This document shows positions 10,124-18,955 of a stretch of DNA of 20,249 nt, in pieces. Location: assembly GCA_905250885.1 (NCBI GenBank), contig CAJNOQ010003447.1:1-20249 (forward strand), given 5' to 3'. The DNA is from Didymodactylos carnosus (Eukaryota; Rotifera; Eurotatoria; Philodinida; Philodinidae). The notes below the pieces were generated by a model that made no database searches, had not been told where the DNA came from, and worked only from the letters and a program-made list of their open reading frames with translations. Within the stretch, counting starts at the first letter, position 1, and every line of letters starts with the position of its first letter. The translations under genes were made by a program, and so were the position numbers.

Positions 10124-11166
10124 TTATCAGATAAATAATTTTTCATTCACAATAACTTTCTTTTTGAAATGGTTCAATAACTGGACACAACCTATCGCGA
10201 GTCTCGAGGCTTTTGAAACTAGCGGATATAAAATTTTCAAAAGTTGGAGTAAAACTTTAAGAAATAGGAATATTCCTGGAACGTCCCATTTATTCTACTA
10301 GTAGTAATTCATCATGTAGATGATACTACATAGTATATAGTAGACAGTTTTCAATATCTGGGAGACAATAATAGGTAGAATCTTAGACAAACAATTTTCA
10401 GAAAACCTACAAAATAAAACGTGTACTTTTTATATTTAAGAAAAGATTATGTGAGGCTCTCTATCAATCCTACTGGTGCATTACGAAGTTTTCCTTTCGA
10501 TTCTAAGGCTCGTAATGGCTATAATGATAAAATATTTATTATCTAGTGGAAACAACTTTTGAGGTAACAGTTGTTCAGATTTATCTCAGAGATATGACTG
10601 TATGATTTTAATCATGCCGTTGAGATCATATATTAACAAAATTAATGTCGTTTTTTTCGTTGTTTTTTTTTGATCTTTTGAAATCGAGCTCGAGACACTG
10701 AATAGCCTTGGTTGCAGTTTTAAAATATATATTTGTTTATCCAAGTGATTGAAATGAAATTTTAGTTATTTCGATTAGATATTCAATTTAATTTTTATTG
10801 ATTTGAATAAATAAATATTATCCGTCATTTTCGTTAATCTAAGATTCACATAGTTAGTATAAAATTTGATGATATGATGATTTCACACAAATAATTGTGT
10901 ATTTCACATTGTGGCACTGACGGGTAATGAAAAAAGCCTATGACCTTGAGCTGATTGATACATATATGTACCTTTACAGGTAGAATGAATGAACGAATAT
11001 ATGTACAAATTTTTATTTCTTTCGTTCTATCTTTCTTTCGATGAATAATAATAAAAAGTGTTGCCGTCAAATAACACATAAAAAGTGATACCAGTGTAAA
11101 TAATTAGTGAACGTTGTGGTAGTCGTTGAATTAAAATTTTATGGAAACTGTATATTTGTCATTATG

Positions 11167-11188
11167 AAAGAAGAAGAGAGAGAGAGAC
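11167..11188. repeat. (GA)n purine microsatellite
   Basis: AAG AAG followed by about six GA units. A (CT)n tract lies 180 bp downstream in complementary orientation. Confidence 0.85.
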
Positions 11189-11365
11189 AAAATTCTCACC
11201 TGCTGGGTGAATTTTAACTCAGATACTACAACCTTGACTATAACAAAAAAGTAAGATTCTGATTTATAACCGGAAATCATTGAGACGAAGAAAGAGAAGA
11301 AAAAATTTCTAATTGATGACAAAATGTTCAGCTGCAAAATGACAGTACATATTTCCCAAAGAATG

Positions 11366-11390
11366 TTTCTCTCTCTCTCTCTTTCTCTCT
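11366..11390. repeat. (CT)n pyrimidine microsatellite
   Basis: About eleven CT units with one TTT interruption. It is complementary to the GA tract at 11167-11188, so the 180-bp interval between them could form a stem-loop. Confidence 0.88.
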
Positions 11391-14087
11391 GTTTGTTTGA
11401 CAGATTTACACTTAATTACTTACTCTCTCATTACTTCTTAAAGTATTTAACAGAAAAAAATGAATCGGTACGTACATAGTTGAAATCTATTTAAGTGAAT
11501 TGGTAAGAAATAACTAAAGATATTCACTGGAGAGAACGTAAATTGTCCATCGAGAATAATCAGCTTTAAAAAAGTGATTAAACATCTGCTATGATTACTA
11601 TAGTCAATGATAGTAAAATGAAAAGATGAGATGACTGGTATAATAGAATTCGTATTGACAACTCTACTCAAGTAAGTCGAATAAATCATTTTCAAAAAAA
11701 GATTCGTTGTATTTGCTTTCGAATATTCTTTGTGAGTGTTTTTCTTTTTGTAATTCTAAAGGAAACTGTACAATAAGGACAAGAAAATAGGTCCAAGTGT
11801 AGATAGCTTTTAGTGCAATATTAAATGAAGTATAAAACCCACTATAGATTTCAGGGAAACACGATACACAGAGAGAAATAAAGTGATACTCATGATAATG
11901 TTCACCGTGTCATAATCAAATGATCTTCATCCTTTATGTTAACCACATGCGGTTTAATTCCCAACGTTGTTGTTTTTGATCTACTCATTAAATATATACT
12001 GTAAATTCAATACTTAGCTGCCAAATGATGTCTCTTTCTACTCTGTGTTTGTCATGGATGTAAATCTGTGTGTTAACTATATATCATTTTGAATGCATAT
12101 TCTATATAGATTTCATTATTTGTCGTTAGTCTAATAATCCTTTAATTAATTCATCCCTATGTGTATGAGAAGAATATTAAATGAGAGATATTTCGCATAG
12201 CCTTGAAAATTAACATTTTAGACGGACTGACTAATGTTGGTCTGTGTTTTCTAATATAAATAGTAGTGAATTGTTCAAATGAAGACATAATCTCATGAAG
12301 TATGATTGGAATTAAGAAATACTCTTCAAAGGAAAGGACAGGTTTATTTTTGTATACACTTGCAATTCGTTGTGAAAAAACTTTTCACTAGTTTTTTTTT
12401 GTAGTAGTATATAAATTGAATGATCAAACAACTTCTGTTACGAGACGTAAAAATGAATGAATGACCGTTTGACGACAGTACCTTGTGAAAGTTTTTACCA
12501 TAAACTAAGAAGACGAACTCTTTCACTGTTCTTAGTTATATGTATACATATTAATTTATAGGCAGGTCAATGAAACTTAATATGAATGTTGTGATTTTTT
12601 ATATGAGACATCATGCTGTTCTCAATAGAGTTCAGGATATTTTGTAGAATAAAATATTTTATCCTTGAGTATTAGAGTCTATAATTTTGATCTTTTTAAG
12701 CGACATTGATGTTTGTATTTAGAGAATGTAGATACCCTATAGGCTTTAACAGTTAGTTATCTGTTGTGTTTAATTTAGTGAAATTTCTTTTCAAGTTTTA
12801 CAAACTGCAAACGTTTGTTCAAGATTGTTTTCGATGAATACTCGTGCACTACTGACATGTTGTATTCTAACCTGCTAATCAGTGAATAAATAGCAAAAGA
12901 TCCGAATGTCTTTTTGTTTGACTGATGTGCAAAAGCACTCTTGAGGCTTAATGATAAGTTTCTTCGGTCTTCATTTAACTCATTAGTTATGTTTTTGTTT
13001 CATCCAAAATAGTCGTGTTTGAGTGAATATGTTCAAGTGATGAGAAAGTATGTGTGTGCATATTGAGTTTGACTATCAAGAGTAGTGGCAGCACGTACAA
13101 AACAATTGTAATTGTTCATCTTTATTTGCATTTTTTTTGTTTTTTTTTTTCGTTTCTAATATGAACTTTAATCAATGCATATAGACACTGTTTTGTTTTT
13201 GTTTTTTTGAACTGTAACAATAATGAAAAAGAGGACCTTGTTGTTGATAAGATTCTTTAACAACTACAGATTTTTATACATTTGTAACTACACTAATTGA
13301 GATAAATTATAAATACGTACATATATATGTAGGAGGAAAAGGAGATTATACATACACCGTGTGTTGAACTTTCACAGAATCTCTTCTTTTCATTTATAAC
13401 AACCATGTACGGTTCGATAATTGCACACCTCTATATACTGAGTGAAACAACGACTGCATATAATAAGAAACAATATGTGAGATGTTCAATCATCAAAAAT
13501 ATTCCGGAAGAAAGAAAGGTAATGAATGATATTGGCACTCAAATAAAGATTAACAGCGAGAAAAAGAAAAGTTACACTTACATTCGTCCTAAAAATTGTT
13601 AAAAACTATTAATCATAAGTGAGTTCTGATTTTTCATATATCACGAAATTAAATAAATATTTATTTCTAAAATTTTTTAAGATTCGATACACTTACGTTT
13701 TTGTTTGTAAGCAGTATGGGAAGACTATAAACTACATTTGAATTCGTTGAAATGGTGATTCTTTACGTGTATTTAGCTAATACATACATATATTATTCTG
13801 TAGATAGTATAGAGTACTTAATAATATAAAAAGTATTTTATCAATTCATAAAAAATATCGTCATTTTTGTCTTTTTAATTTAGATAAAATTTTATAATAA
13901 AACGTTAATTAATTGAAATATAGACAGTCTATCCATTCGAAATTATTAGATTCACGTTTGGTTATTATTTCATTAAACGAAATCGTTCATATTAGAAAAA
14001 AGAAAATGCAACGTTTTTCATTAATTAACTCTTAATATACTGATTTCTACCATTTATCATTAAATTACACGACGAACGAACATTTGT
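11391..14087. other. AT-rich non-coding stretch
   Basis: No supported gene. The frames at 11447-11695 (minus), 12344-12526 (minus) and 13405-13602 (plus) are short, without recognisable domains or convincing splice sites. The last 200 bases hold several TTAATTAA-type words (13905-13915, 14021-14028), the core bound by many homeodomain proteins but also common by chance in such DNA. A perfect 16-bp AT palindrome is at 13651-13666 (AAATAAATATTTATTT). Confidence 0.6.
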
Positions 14088-14269
14088 GTGTATTTCATTT
14101 GTTATATTAACAATATGGATATGTTAATTAAATTTAGTCAGGACGACCGATGTACTATGCATAAAGCGACGACATCTACTTATTATGATTCGATTTTATC
14201 TTCGTCGACATCACAGACAAATGTTATATTACTAGAAAACAAGTGTAGTACTCCAATCAGCAAAAACCC
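14088..14269 (+). CDS. Candidate first coding exon ending at a splice donor
   Basis: An open frame starts at ATG 14088, with a second in-frame ATG at 14115 in the better context AACAATATGG. It runs to 14269, where GTAAGT (14270-14275) matches the intron side of the eukaryotic donor consensus exactly. The in-frame stop is the TAA inside that donor, as happens when an exon reads into its intron. The peptide from the second Met is about 52 residues: hydrophilic, Ser/Thr-rich in the middle (STYYDSILSSSTSQ), with no recognisable domain, as in N-terminal tails of regulatory proteins. Codon composition at 14140-14220 is visibly less AT-rich than the surroundings. No acceptor-flanked second exon was found downstream, so the intron would have to hold the transposon cluster. 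The base before GT is C rather than G, which weakens the donor. Confidence 0.3.
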
Positions 14270-14275
14270 GTAAGT

Positions 14276-14756
14276 AGTTCAATAAAAAAAGTGCTAATAA
14301 CCATTTTTAACACAAATATAACTGATTTGATCTTTACTATTTTCCTTGAGTATTTCTTATTTATTGTTTATCATTTTCGGACTGGTTCACTGTAACTAAC
14401 TGTGTCGAAAGTAAGTACAATCAATGATTGTTGAAGAACCCGTCTGGTTTAAGCAGAACAAACCTAGTGTTACTGAAATTTTAATAAAACGGTAATTTTT
14501 CGCAGTAGACAAAGAATAATTTATATGGTAAAATTTTTTCTTTCATAAAGTCAAAGTCACGTAATATTAGTTGTTTATTTTTAATGGCACGTTGAATTTA
14601 TAATTGAAACGAGTAGAATATTTGTAATAGATTCGCATTTAATTAAATATCATTGCCCTATATGTAAAGAATTTCTTTTTCTCGCTCGTGTTCTTATAAG
14701 TAACGTTACGCAACAATGAAATTGAAGCGTGATGTTTATAGGAACAAAAGAAATAA
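14276..14756. other. AT-rich non-coding stretch
   Basis: No gene or transposon end is visible between the candidate exon and the TA-flanked element. If the exon is real, this is the start of its intron. Confidence 0.55.
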
Positions 14757-14758
14757 TA

Positions 14759-14921
14759 TTTACAATTGATCAGAAAAACATTTGACCCTGGTGGTAAATT
14801 TTAGTTAAAACATTTGAGCAGACCTCTATAGTAAGTCTGATTCGAAACATACGACATTCACTTAGACAGAGTTAATGCGAATGAGCTTTAGAGACAGTGT
14901 ATGCTTAGGAGAAGAGTGTGC
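14759..14921 (+). repeat. Left terminal inverted repeat of the 2.4-kb element
   Basis: It matches the complement of 16978-17141. Shared words include CAGAAAAACATTTGACC, TAAATTTTAGTTAAAACATT and GAGTTAATGC. Differences rise toward the inner end, and similarity stops near GAAGAGTGTG. Confidence 0.8.
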
Positions 14922-14937
14922 AGAGGTAACTGCTGCA

Positions 14938-15153
14938 TCAAAAATGACAAGTATTGATGGTAATTCTTCTGATTCTTCGCTCTGCACATTGTGAAATTTT
15001 TGGTTTTGAATCCGTAAGTTTTCGAAATGTCCTTCTTCCTTCTGGTCTGGTTATTTTCGTAAGGTTTGAAACGCTAGAAAAAATTTTCTCCATAAAAATG
15101 TCTTGAAAATCGGCGCAATTGACCGTGAGATACTTTCGCACAGCTCCGTCCAT
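14938..15153 (-). pseudogene. 71-codon frame inside the element, possible transposon gene fragment
   Basis: The frame encodes a basic peptide whose second half (TRPEGRRTFRKLT, then CAERRIRRI) loosely recalls the GRPRK-type linker and the following DNA-binding helices of Tc1-like transposases. This is a resemblance of pattern only, not a secure match, and the orientation and distance to the end do not fit a normal transposase start. Nothing in frame continues it. It could equally be a chance frame in a GC-richer segment. Confidence 0.2.
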
Positions 15154-15442
15154 TTATACACAACTTTTATCCTGCAAAATCTCACTATGCCTGTCTGGTA
15201 GAGCTGTTTGAGTTGTGTGTAAATCTACCTTTTTCTCTCTTAGATATTATGTGAAACATGTCGAGAAAAGTCTATTTTTTTGACTTCAGAGAGCCTGACA
15301 AAGTCTGATTTTTATTTTAACCATTTATGTTAAAATTTTTCTGACGGTACCAGTGAGTAAAGCGTAAAAGGTTGTATGTTAGCAGCCGGACCTACTTTGG
15401 AAAAAATCGCTCATTTTATAACGCGTATAATTAAACCAAAGT

Positions 15443-15652
15443 TCAATCAAGTATAACTTTGTCTACAATCAAACGAAAGTAGCTTCCAAGTTTGTTTGAA
15501 TGACGCAACAAACAAGTCTCCAGCACTTTTCCTTTCTTCACGGTAGACTTAGCCATGAGGACTACTTTTCGAAAAATGGATTTTTTGTTTAAGTTTCTAG
15601 AAATCGGCCCAGAATCCTGGACCCAAGCTGATCTCGGATTCATGTTCATCAT
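15443..15652 (-). pseudogene. 69-codon frame in left arm of the internal inverted repeat
   Basis: The C-terminal part reads TVKKGKVLETCLLRHSNKLG and ends VDKVILD before a TGA stop. The complementary arm encodes a clearly related peptide with the same stop (see 15827-15971, plus strand). Between the arms there is one whole-codon length difference and a mix of synonymous and non-synonymous changes. That pattern suggests the sequence was coding, or was duplicated from coding DNA. I do not recognise the family. The small basic peptide could be the tail of a larger protein whose upstream part is lost. Confidence 0.3.
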
Positions 15653-15826
15653 ATCCGTTTAACCATAGTTCAGTCGTTTCTCCCATCCCTGAGAGCTACT
15701 GGATGATAGGATTTTGGGCCGATTTCTAGAAAAATTCCACAAAAACAGCCATTTATATAAATTTAAGACCCAGGACTTTTGTAGTACTAGTCGAGTAGTG
15801 TGTGAAGGAAGAATATTTCAAAAAGT

Positions 15827-15971
15827 TGACGTGTACTAGTTTCTCGGGAGGAGATTTTTCAAGTAGGCCTCACCGCTAAGCCTATCGTGAAGAAAGGGAA
15901 AAAAGTACTGAAGATTTGCTTGTTGCATCATTCGAACAAACTTGGAAGCCCCTTTCGTTTGATCGTAGACA
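15827..15971 (+). pseudogene. Short frame in right arm, paralogue of the left-arm frame
   Basis: After a TGA stop near 15826, the plus strand reads open for about 50 codons to TGA just after VDKVIFD. The segment AKPIVKKGKKVLKICLLHHS aligns with the left-arm peptide AKSTVKKGKVLETCLLRHS, with one Lys codon extra and no frameshift; the block SNKLGS is identical. There is no ATG at a sensible position, so it is not a gene on its own. Not recognised as any family. Confidence 0.3.
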
Positions 15972-16127
15972 AAGTTATATTTGACTGAACTATAATTATC
16001 CCTTTACACCCGAAGACACTTTTATTATAACTGCAGCTGAAATAACTACTGCATTCGAGCTTACGGTTCTTCGGCATTATGTCTAGACTGAAACGATGCT
16101 GCTTTGCTGCTTGGATACATGATGCCC

Positions 16128-16165
16128 CTTGGAAGGGACATTCCGGTGTAACGGCATGAATTTTG
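16128..16165 (+). repeat. Second internal inverted repeat, left copy
   Basis: CTTGGAAGGGACATTCCGG and the following GTGTAACGGCATGAA match the complement of 16806-16842 (GGAAGAGACATTC, GTGTAACGATATGAA). About three quarters of positions agree by eye. Confidence 0.5.
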
Positions 16166-16268
16166 TATTTTCTGTCATTATTATTCCCAACTTCCTTTTT
16201 TGCCCTAATATACTAGTATGAGTTTCTTTTCAATTCTTTAATTACTGGAGAAATTTTCGATATAAACA

Positions 16269-16650
16269 AACGCTTAGACGCATTTTTCTTTAATTTTTCC
16301 AAAAACGTCGTGCCCGAAGTCGTTTTTCGAATTAAGATGCTCCTAAGGACGCTTCTAAACGAGCTTTTTTTATCTCAATGAGAGAAAAGTGTGTTCGGAC
16401 GTATCTTGTTTTTCGACTGAATGAAGGACGCGTGCAGATGGCTCCTAAGACTCGTTCAAACGCGCTTAGAGAATCTGATTAAATAGATAGTGTGCTCAGA
16501 CGTACATATAATTGTTTTTCAAAAATAGTTGCATCTAGACGATTCTTTGAGAATGAGAAATGTCTTTAACGCGTCTAGACGTGCTCATGCAATACTGTTC
16601 GACAAACTAGATAATTCAGACGTGCCTCAATTTTATTTAGTATTTTAAAC
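16269..16650 (+). repeat. Interspersed degenerate RGACG / AAACG motif tract
   Basis: The word AGACG or GGACG, usually preceded by CT or TC, occurs at about 16277, 16347, 16398, 16427, 16498, 16537, 16577 and 16619. AAACGC/AAACGA words alternate with it (about 16269, 16357, 16457, 16645). All are on the plus strand at uneven spacing of roughly 30-70 bases. In DNA this AT-rich the density of ACG is striking. It may be a decayed tandem repeat or a binding-site array of the transposon. Confidence 0.4.
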
Positions 16651-16805
16651 GCATTTAGATATTGATCAGCGAAAAACACATTCACATCTGTTGGCGACGG
16701 CACTATACTGCTGCTTACAACTTTTTTCTTCATTCACTCATCTTCAGATGTGTAGCGAATGATCACAGCATGACTCACACTAACAAGATATCAAATTAAA
16801 AATGT

Positions 16806-16842
16806 CAGTTTTCATATCGTTACACTCGAATGTCTCTTCCAG
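16806..16842 (-). repeat. Second internal inverted repeat, right copy
   Basis: Complement of 16128-16165. Together the two copies bracket the ACG-rich tract at 16269-16650. Confidence 0.5.
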
Positions 16843-16977
16843 AGGACGGTGAATTCACAGCTCCTTTACGCAAAGAAGATTTTTCTTCTTGTTTCAGTCA
16901 AACGTTAGGTTACTTTATTGTCTTACATTAGCAATAATTTTGGCAACAGCATGTTTTGACTATTCCCGGTTCGCTCG

Positions 16978-17141
16978 TACACTCTTCTCCTTTAGAAGTG
17001 CACTCTCTCTAGAGCTCATTTGCATTAACTCTATCTAGGAGAATATCCTATGTTTCGGATCAGACTTACTATAGAAGTCTGCTCAAATGTTTTAACTAAA
17101 ATTTATCTTCAAGGTCAAATGTTTTTCTGATGAATTGTAAA
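16978..17141 (-). repeat. Right terminal inverted repeat of the 2.4-kb element
   Basis: Complement of the left arm. The outer end is AATTGTAAA followed by TA. The two arms have the same length within a few bases. Confidence 0.8.
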
Positions 17142-17254
17142 TACAGACCCATAACTCAGATGATATTTAAACTGAACTTCTACACTTACAGTTTTGCCTC
17201 ACTCGGAGTTTTCAATTTATTAATAATAGAAATCAAGAATAAAATCATTTTTTT

Positions 17255-17324
17255 CATGTTGAAATAGCTATTTCAAAATGAGACGTTTCGTCTTTATTCT
17301 GAAGACCTCATCAGTCAACTGATG
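17255..17324 (-). ncRNA. Hairpin cluster with degenerate hammerhead-like core
   Basis: Read on the minus strand, CTGATGAG (17307-17314) is followed by a GTCTT/AAGAC hairpin (17302-17306 with 17290-17294) and then GAAAC (17285-17289), the order of a hammerhead ribozyme core. A possible helix I pairs GTTGA (17315-17319) with TCAAC (17258-17262), extended by CAT/ATG across a 2-base bulge. However, the helix II pairing leaves one unpaired G after the core, helix III is essentially absent, and the site expected for cleavage is poor. I would not expect activity. It could be a decayed ribozyme such as those carried by Penelope-like and other retroelements, or a coincidental hairpin-rich repeat. Confidence 0.25.
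17259..17276. repeat. Perfect 18-bp palindrome TTGAAATAGCTATTTCAA
   Basis: Reads identically on both strands. It is the first of several consecutive hairpins up to 17324. Confidence 0.75.
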
Positions 17325-17748
17325 TACAAAAAGTAACTTCTAACATAGAATTTCAATTTTTTCTTACTTCACGCGGTTAAGGTCACTTGTTATACTACTT
17401 GCTGTCTGTTAGTTCAAAGTTGCTTTTTGTTTGATAAAGAACATTATTAGGTTTCAACGCGACCAAATCATTTCAGAAAAAATGAGTCACTAATTTCTAA
17501 TATAATCAATTTTTTTCGTTTCTTTGTCACGGTTAGATAAAAACACATATTAGTGACAGTTATAATCAACGTTGATGCAATGAAGCGACTTTTTTTGCGC
17601 TTTTTTTATTTACGCTAATGAGCCAATAATGCACCATCGCATATTATTTGTCTAATTAAATAACAATCGATGATAATCAATTTTTTTATTGATTTTCATA
17701 TTAAAAGTAGACAATAATAGATTAAATAAATAGTTAATTATAGTTGTT
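17325..17748. other. AT-rich spacer between the two transposons
   Basis: No gene seen. It includes a small hairpin AATCAAT/ATTGATT near 17677-17696. Confidence 0.6.
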
Positions 17749-17756
17749 AATATACG
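17749..17756. repeat. Target-site duplication, left copy (AATATACG)
   Basis: Perfect direct repeat of 18371-18378, abutting the TAGG terminus. Confidence 0.9.
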
Positions 17757-18370
17757 TAGGTATGCACCAGTACCGGTTAACTAGGTACCAAACCGTTTGG
17801 TGACAATATAATAAACTCCTAGTTTTTCCATGACGCAAGCATTTTTGAGGGGCGAGTCTGACACATTATAGATAGAGAATTTAATTCTCTAAAAAATATT
17901 TGCTAGAGCTGGGTTTCTAGGAGCCGATCTTTATGGTAAAACATCGTAAATACAGTTTTTTATCCTGGAAATCAAATCGAACCGAGTCGAATCCAGCACA
18001 AAAAAGTTGAAAAATTAAATTTGTACACAATTGCCTGTAGATTGAACTGTAGAAAACGCTTTTTTCATAGCAGAAATTGGAAAAAAGTAGTCCAAACAGT
18101 GTGATTCGACTTGGTTCGATTTGATTTTCAGGATGAAAAACTGTATTTACGATGTTTTACCATAAAGATCGGCTCCTAGGAACCCAGCTCTAGCAAAAAT
18201 TTTTAGAGAATTAAATTCTCTATCTATAATGTGTCAGACTCCACCCTCAAAAATGCTTGCGTCATGGAAAAACTAGGAGTTTATTATATTGTTTACTCAC
18301 CAAACGGTTTGGGTACCCAGTAAAACCCAGCCAGTCAACCAGTATAATTACTGATACTGGTGCATACCTA
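17757..18370. mobile_element. 614-bp foldback hAT-type MITE with perfect 8-bp target duplication
   Basis: The left end TAGGTATGCACCAGTA is the exact complement of the right end TACTGGTGCATACCTA. The inverted repeat continues almost the whole length with shared words such as CCAAACCGTTTGG, AATATAATAAACTCCTAGTT, CATGACGCAAGCATTTTTGA and CTAGGAGCCGATCTTTATGG. It leaves only a short unpaired centre at about 18000-18100. AATATACG flanks both sides (17749-17756 and 18371-18378). An 8-bp duplication with a TAGG start is typical of hAT elements. It has no coding capacity. The arms are well preserved apart from small indels near the right end, which suggests a fairly recent insertion. Confidence 0.9.
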
Positions 18371-18378
18371 AATATACG
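18371..18378. repeat. Target-site duplication, right copy (AATATACG)
   Basis: Abuts the CCTA end of the element and equals 17749-17756. Confidence 0.9.
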
Positions 18379-18618
18379 TGGACGGTTGTACAGTAGTTAT
18401 TTCTATTTTAACTTCTGACTTTCGTCGATTGATCGTCTCATTTTTAACTTTTTAGATTTCGCGTAAAGCCCCTCCCACTACCCCCCGCCAGAAACTTGTG
18501 AGATGTCGCCACAATAGTGATCAAAATGGGGCTGTTCGTAGCTCCCACATTTCTTACTAAAAAAATGAAATAAAAGTCACTTTCGAGATATGGTGACGCC
18601 AGTATCTGATGCAAGTTT

Positions 18619-18638
18619 TAGGGCTTCCAGCAAAACTC
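18619..18638 (+). repeat. hAT-terminus-like word TAGGGCTTCCAGC
   Basis: TAGGGCTTCCAGCAAAACTC resembles TAGGGTTGCCAGCAAACTAG at 20198. It may be a decayed terminus of the same transposon family. There is no matching opposite end. Confidence 0.3.
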
Positions 18639-18664
18639 TCGTAACTCTTGATCAGAATATCATT

Positions 18665-18684
18665 CAGGGCTGGCAGATATCTCA
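18665..18684 (+). repeat. hAT-terminus-like word CAGGGCTGGCAGA
   Basis: CAGGGCTGGCAGATATCTCA fits the CAGGG start seen at many hAT ends and resembles TAGGGCTATCAGACATATCG at 19071. No target duplication found. Confidence 0.3.
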
Positions 18685-18787
18685 TTTTGATCAGAAATGT
18701 TTGCTCTATTTTCTGGTATTATTGAAAGTAATTTTCGATTTGCTTTTTAATTGAAAAGTAAAACTTTTTGAAAAGCCGACTATTCAA

Positions 18788-18815
18788 GGTTTTCAGAAAA
18801 GTTTTCTGAAAAACC
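18788..18815. repeat. Tight hairpin GGTTTTCAGAAAA / TTTTCTGAAAAACC
   Basis: Arms of 13-14 bases with a single bulge and almost no loop. It could be the cruciform-forming centre of an old foldback element. Confidence 0.6.
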
Positions 18816-18955
18816 TCCATATCCCTTCGATGAGGACCAAATAATATTGGATCCTGATAGTAGATACCGTAGGCTATCTGATGATGTGCTTATGTCAACA
18901 TCGACTTTTTATGAAAAAATTTATGTTTCTGACGCAGGCGGGGGGACCTTAAGCT

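Larger units (their letters stand above)
8640..11160. other. AT-rich non-coding stretch
   Basis: No gene recognised. Frames at 8777-9055 (plus, which reads through the AC/AT microsatellite) and 10846-11079 (minus) look like chance. Small GC-rich patches occur at 9571-9582 (AAGCGCGCGGCA) and 9943-9955 (CGCGCACGCGGCA), without wider similarity that I can confirm. Confidence 0.6.
15427..15999. repeat. Internal inverted repeat with ~150-bp arms
   Basis: The left arm, 15427-15580, is the complement of the right arm, 15850-15999. Matching blocks include AACTTTGTCTAC, ATCAAACGAAAG, CTTCCAAGTTTG and CCTTTCTTCACG. A second, inner pair is nested inside: TTTCTAGAAATCGGCCCAGA at 15594-15613 against the complement of 15713-15731. 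The inner pair is off-centre, so the right half carries about 100 bp with no counterpart in the left half. It may be a foldback element nested in the larger one, or an inverted duplication of part of it. Confidence 0.75.
14759..17141. mobile_element. 2.4-kb TA-flanked inverted-repeat element, Tc1/mariner-like, non-autonomous
   Basis: The left end TTTACAATTGATCAGAAAAA and the complement of the right end TTTACAATTCATCAGAAAAA begin terminal inverted repeats of about 163 bp. The arms are roughly 85-90% identical by eye and closer to identity over the outer 90 bp. Each end is bordered by TA (14757-14758 and 17142-17143), the duplication made by IS630/Tc1/mariner transposases, although TA is common by chance in such DNA. 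The interior lacks a full transposase frame of about 340 codons; it holds two further inverted-repeat pairs, short open frames and an ACG-rich tract. It is therefore probably a non-autonomous or composite element. Confidence 0.62.
18460..18955. mobile_element. GC-richer segment, possible decayed transposon
   Basis: The segment starts near CCACTACCCCCCGCCAGAAAC (18476-18495) and ends near GTTTCTGACGCAGGCGGGGGG (18925-18947). CCCCCCGCC plus AGAAAC is therefore present in inverted form at both ends. The base composition between is less AT-rich than the flanks. No target duplication or reading frame supports it, so this is tentative. It also contains two hAT-like terminal words, listed separately. 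Confidence 0.3.

Noticed and set aside
11131..11337. Minus-strand frame rich in Ser, Phe and Leu
   Set aside because: It reads through the GA tract, which accounts for the Ser/Leu run; otherwise chance-like.
13405..13602. Plus-strand frame of 65 codons near a possible start
   Set aside because: Mostly Lys, Ile, Tyr and Asn with no domain; no convincing donor at the end.
14938..15153. Secure call of a Tc1-like transposase
   Set aside because: Only a vague GR-rich and ERRIRRI pattern matches; no DDE triad region, wrong position relative to the ends, and no continuing frame.
16269..16650. Possible CRISPR or satellite array
   Set aside because: The words are too short and the spacing too uneven for a CRISPR, and no clear tandem unit length is visible by eye.
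17255..17324. Call of a functional hammerhead ribozyme
   Set aside because: Helix III does not form, helix II is offset by one base and the cleavage triplet is poor, so only a hammerhead-like label is justified.
17990..18125. GGTTCGAT-type words recalling a tRNA B box
   Set aside because: They belong to both arms of the 614-bp foldback element; there is no cloverleaf or A box at the right spacing.
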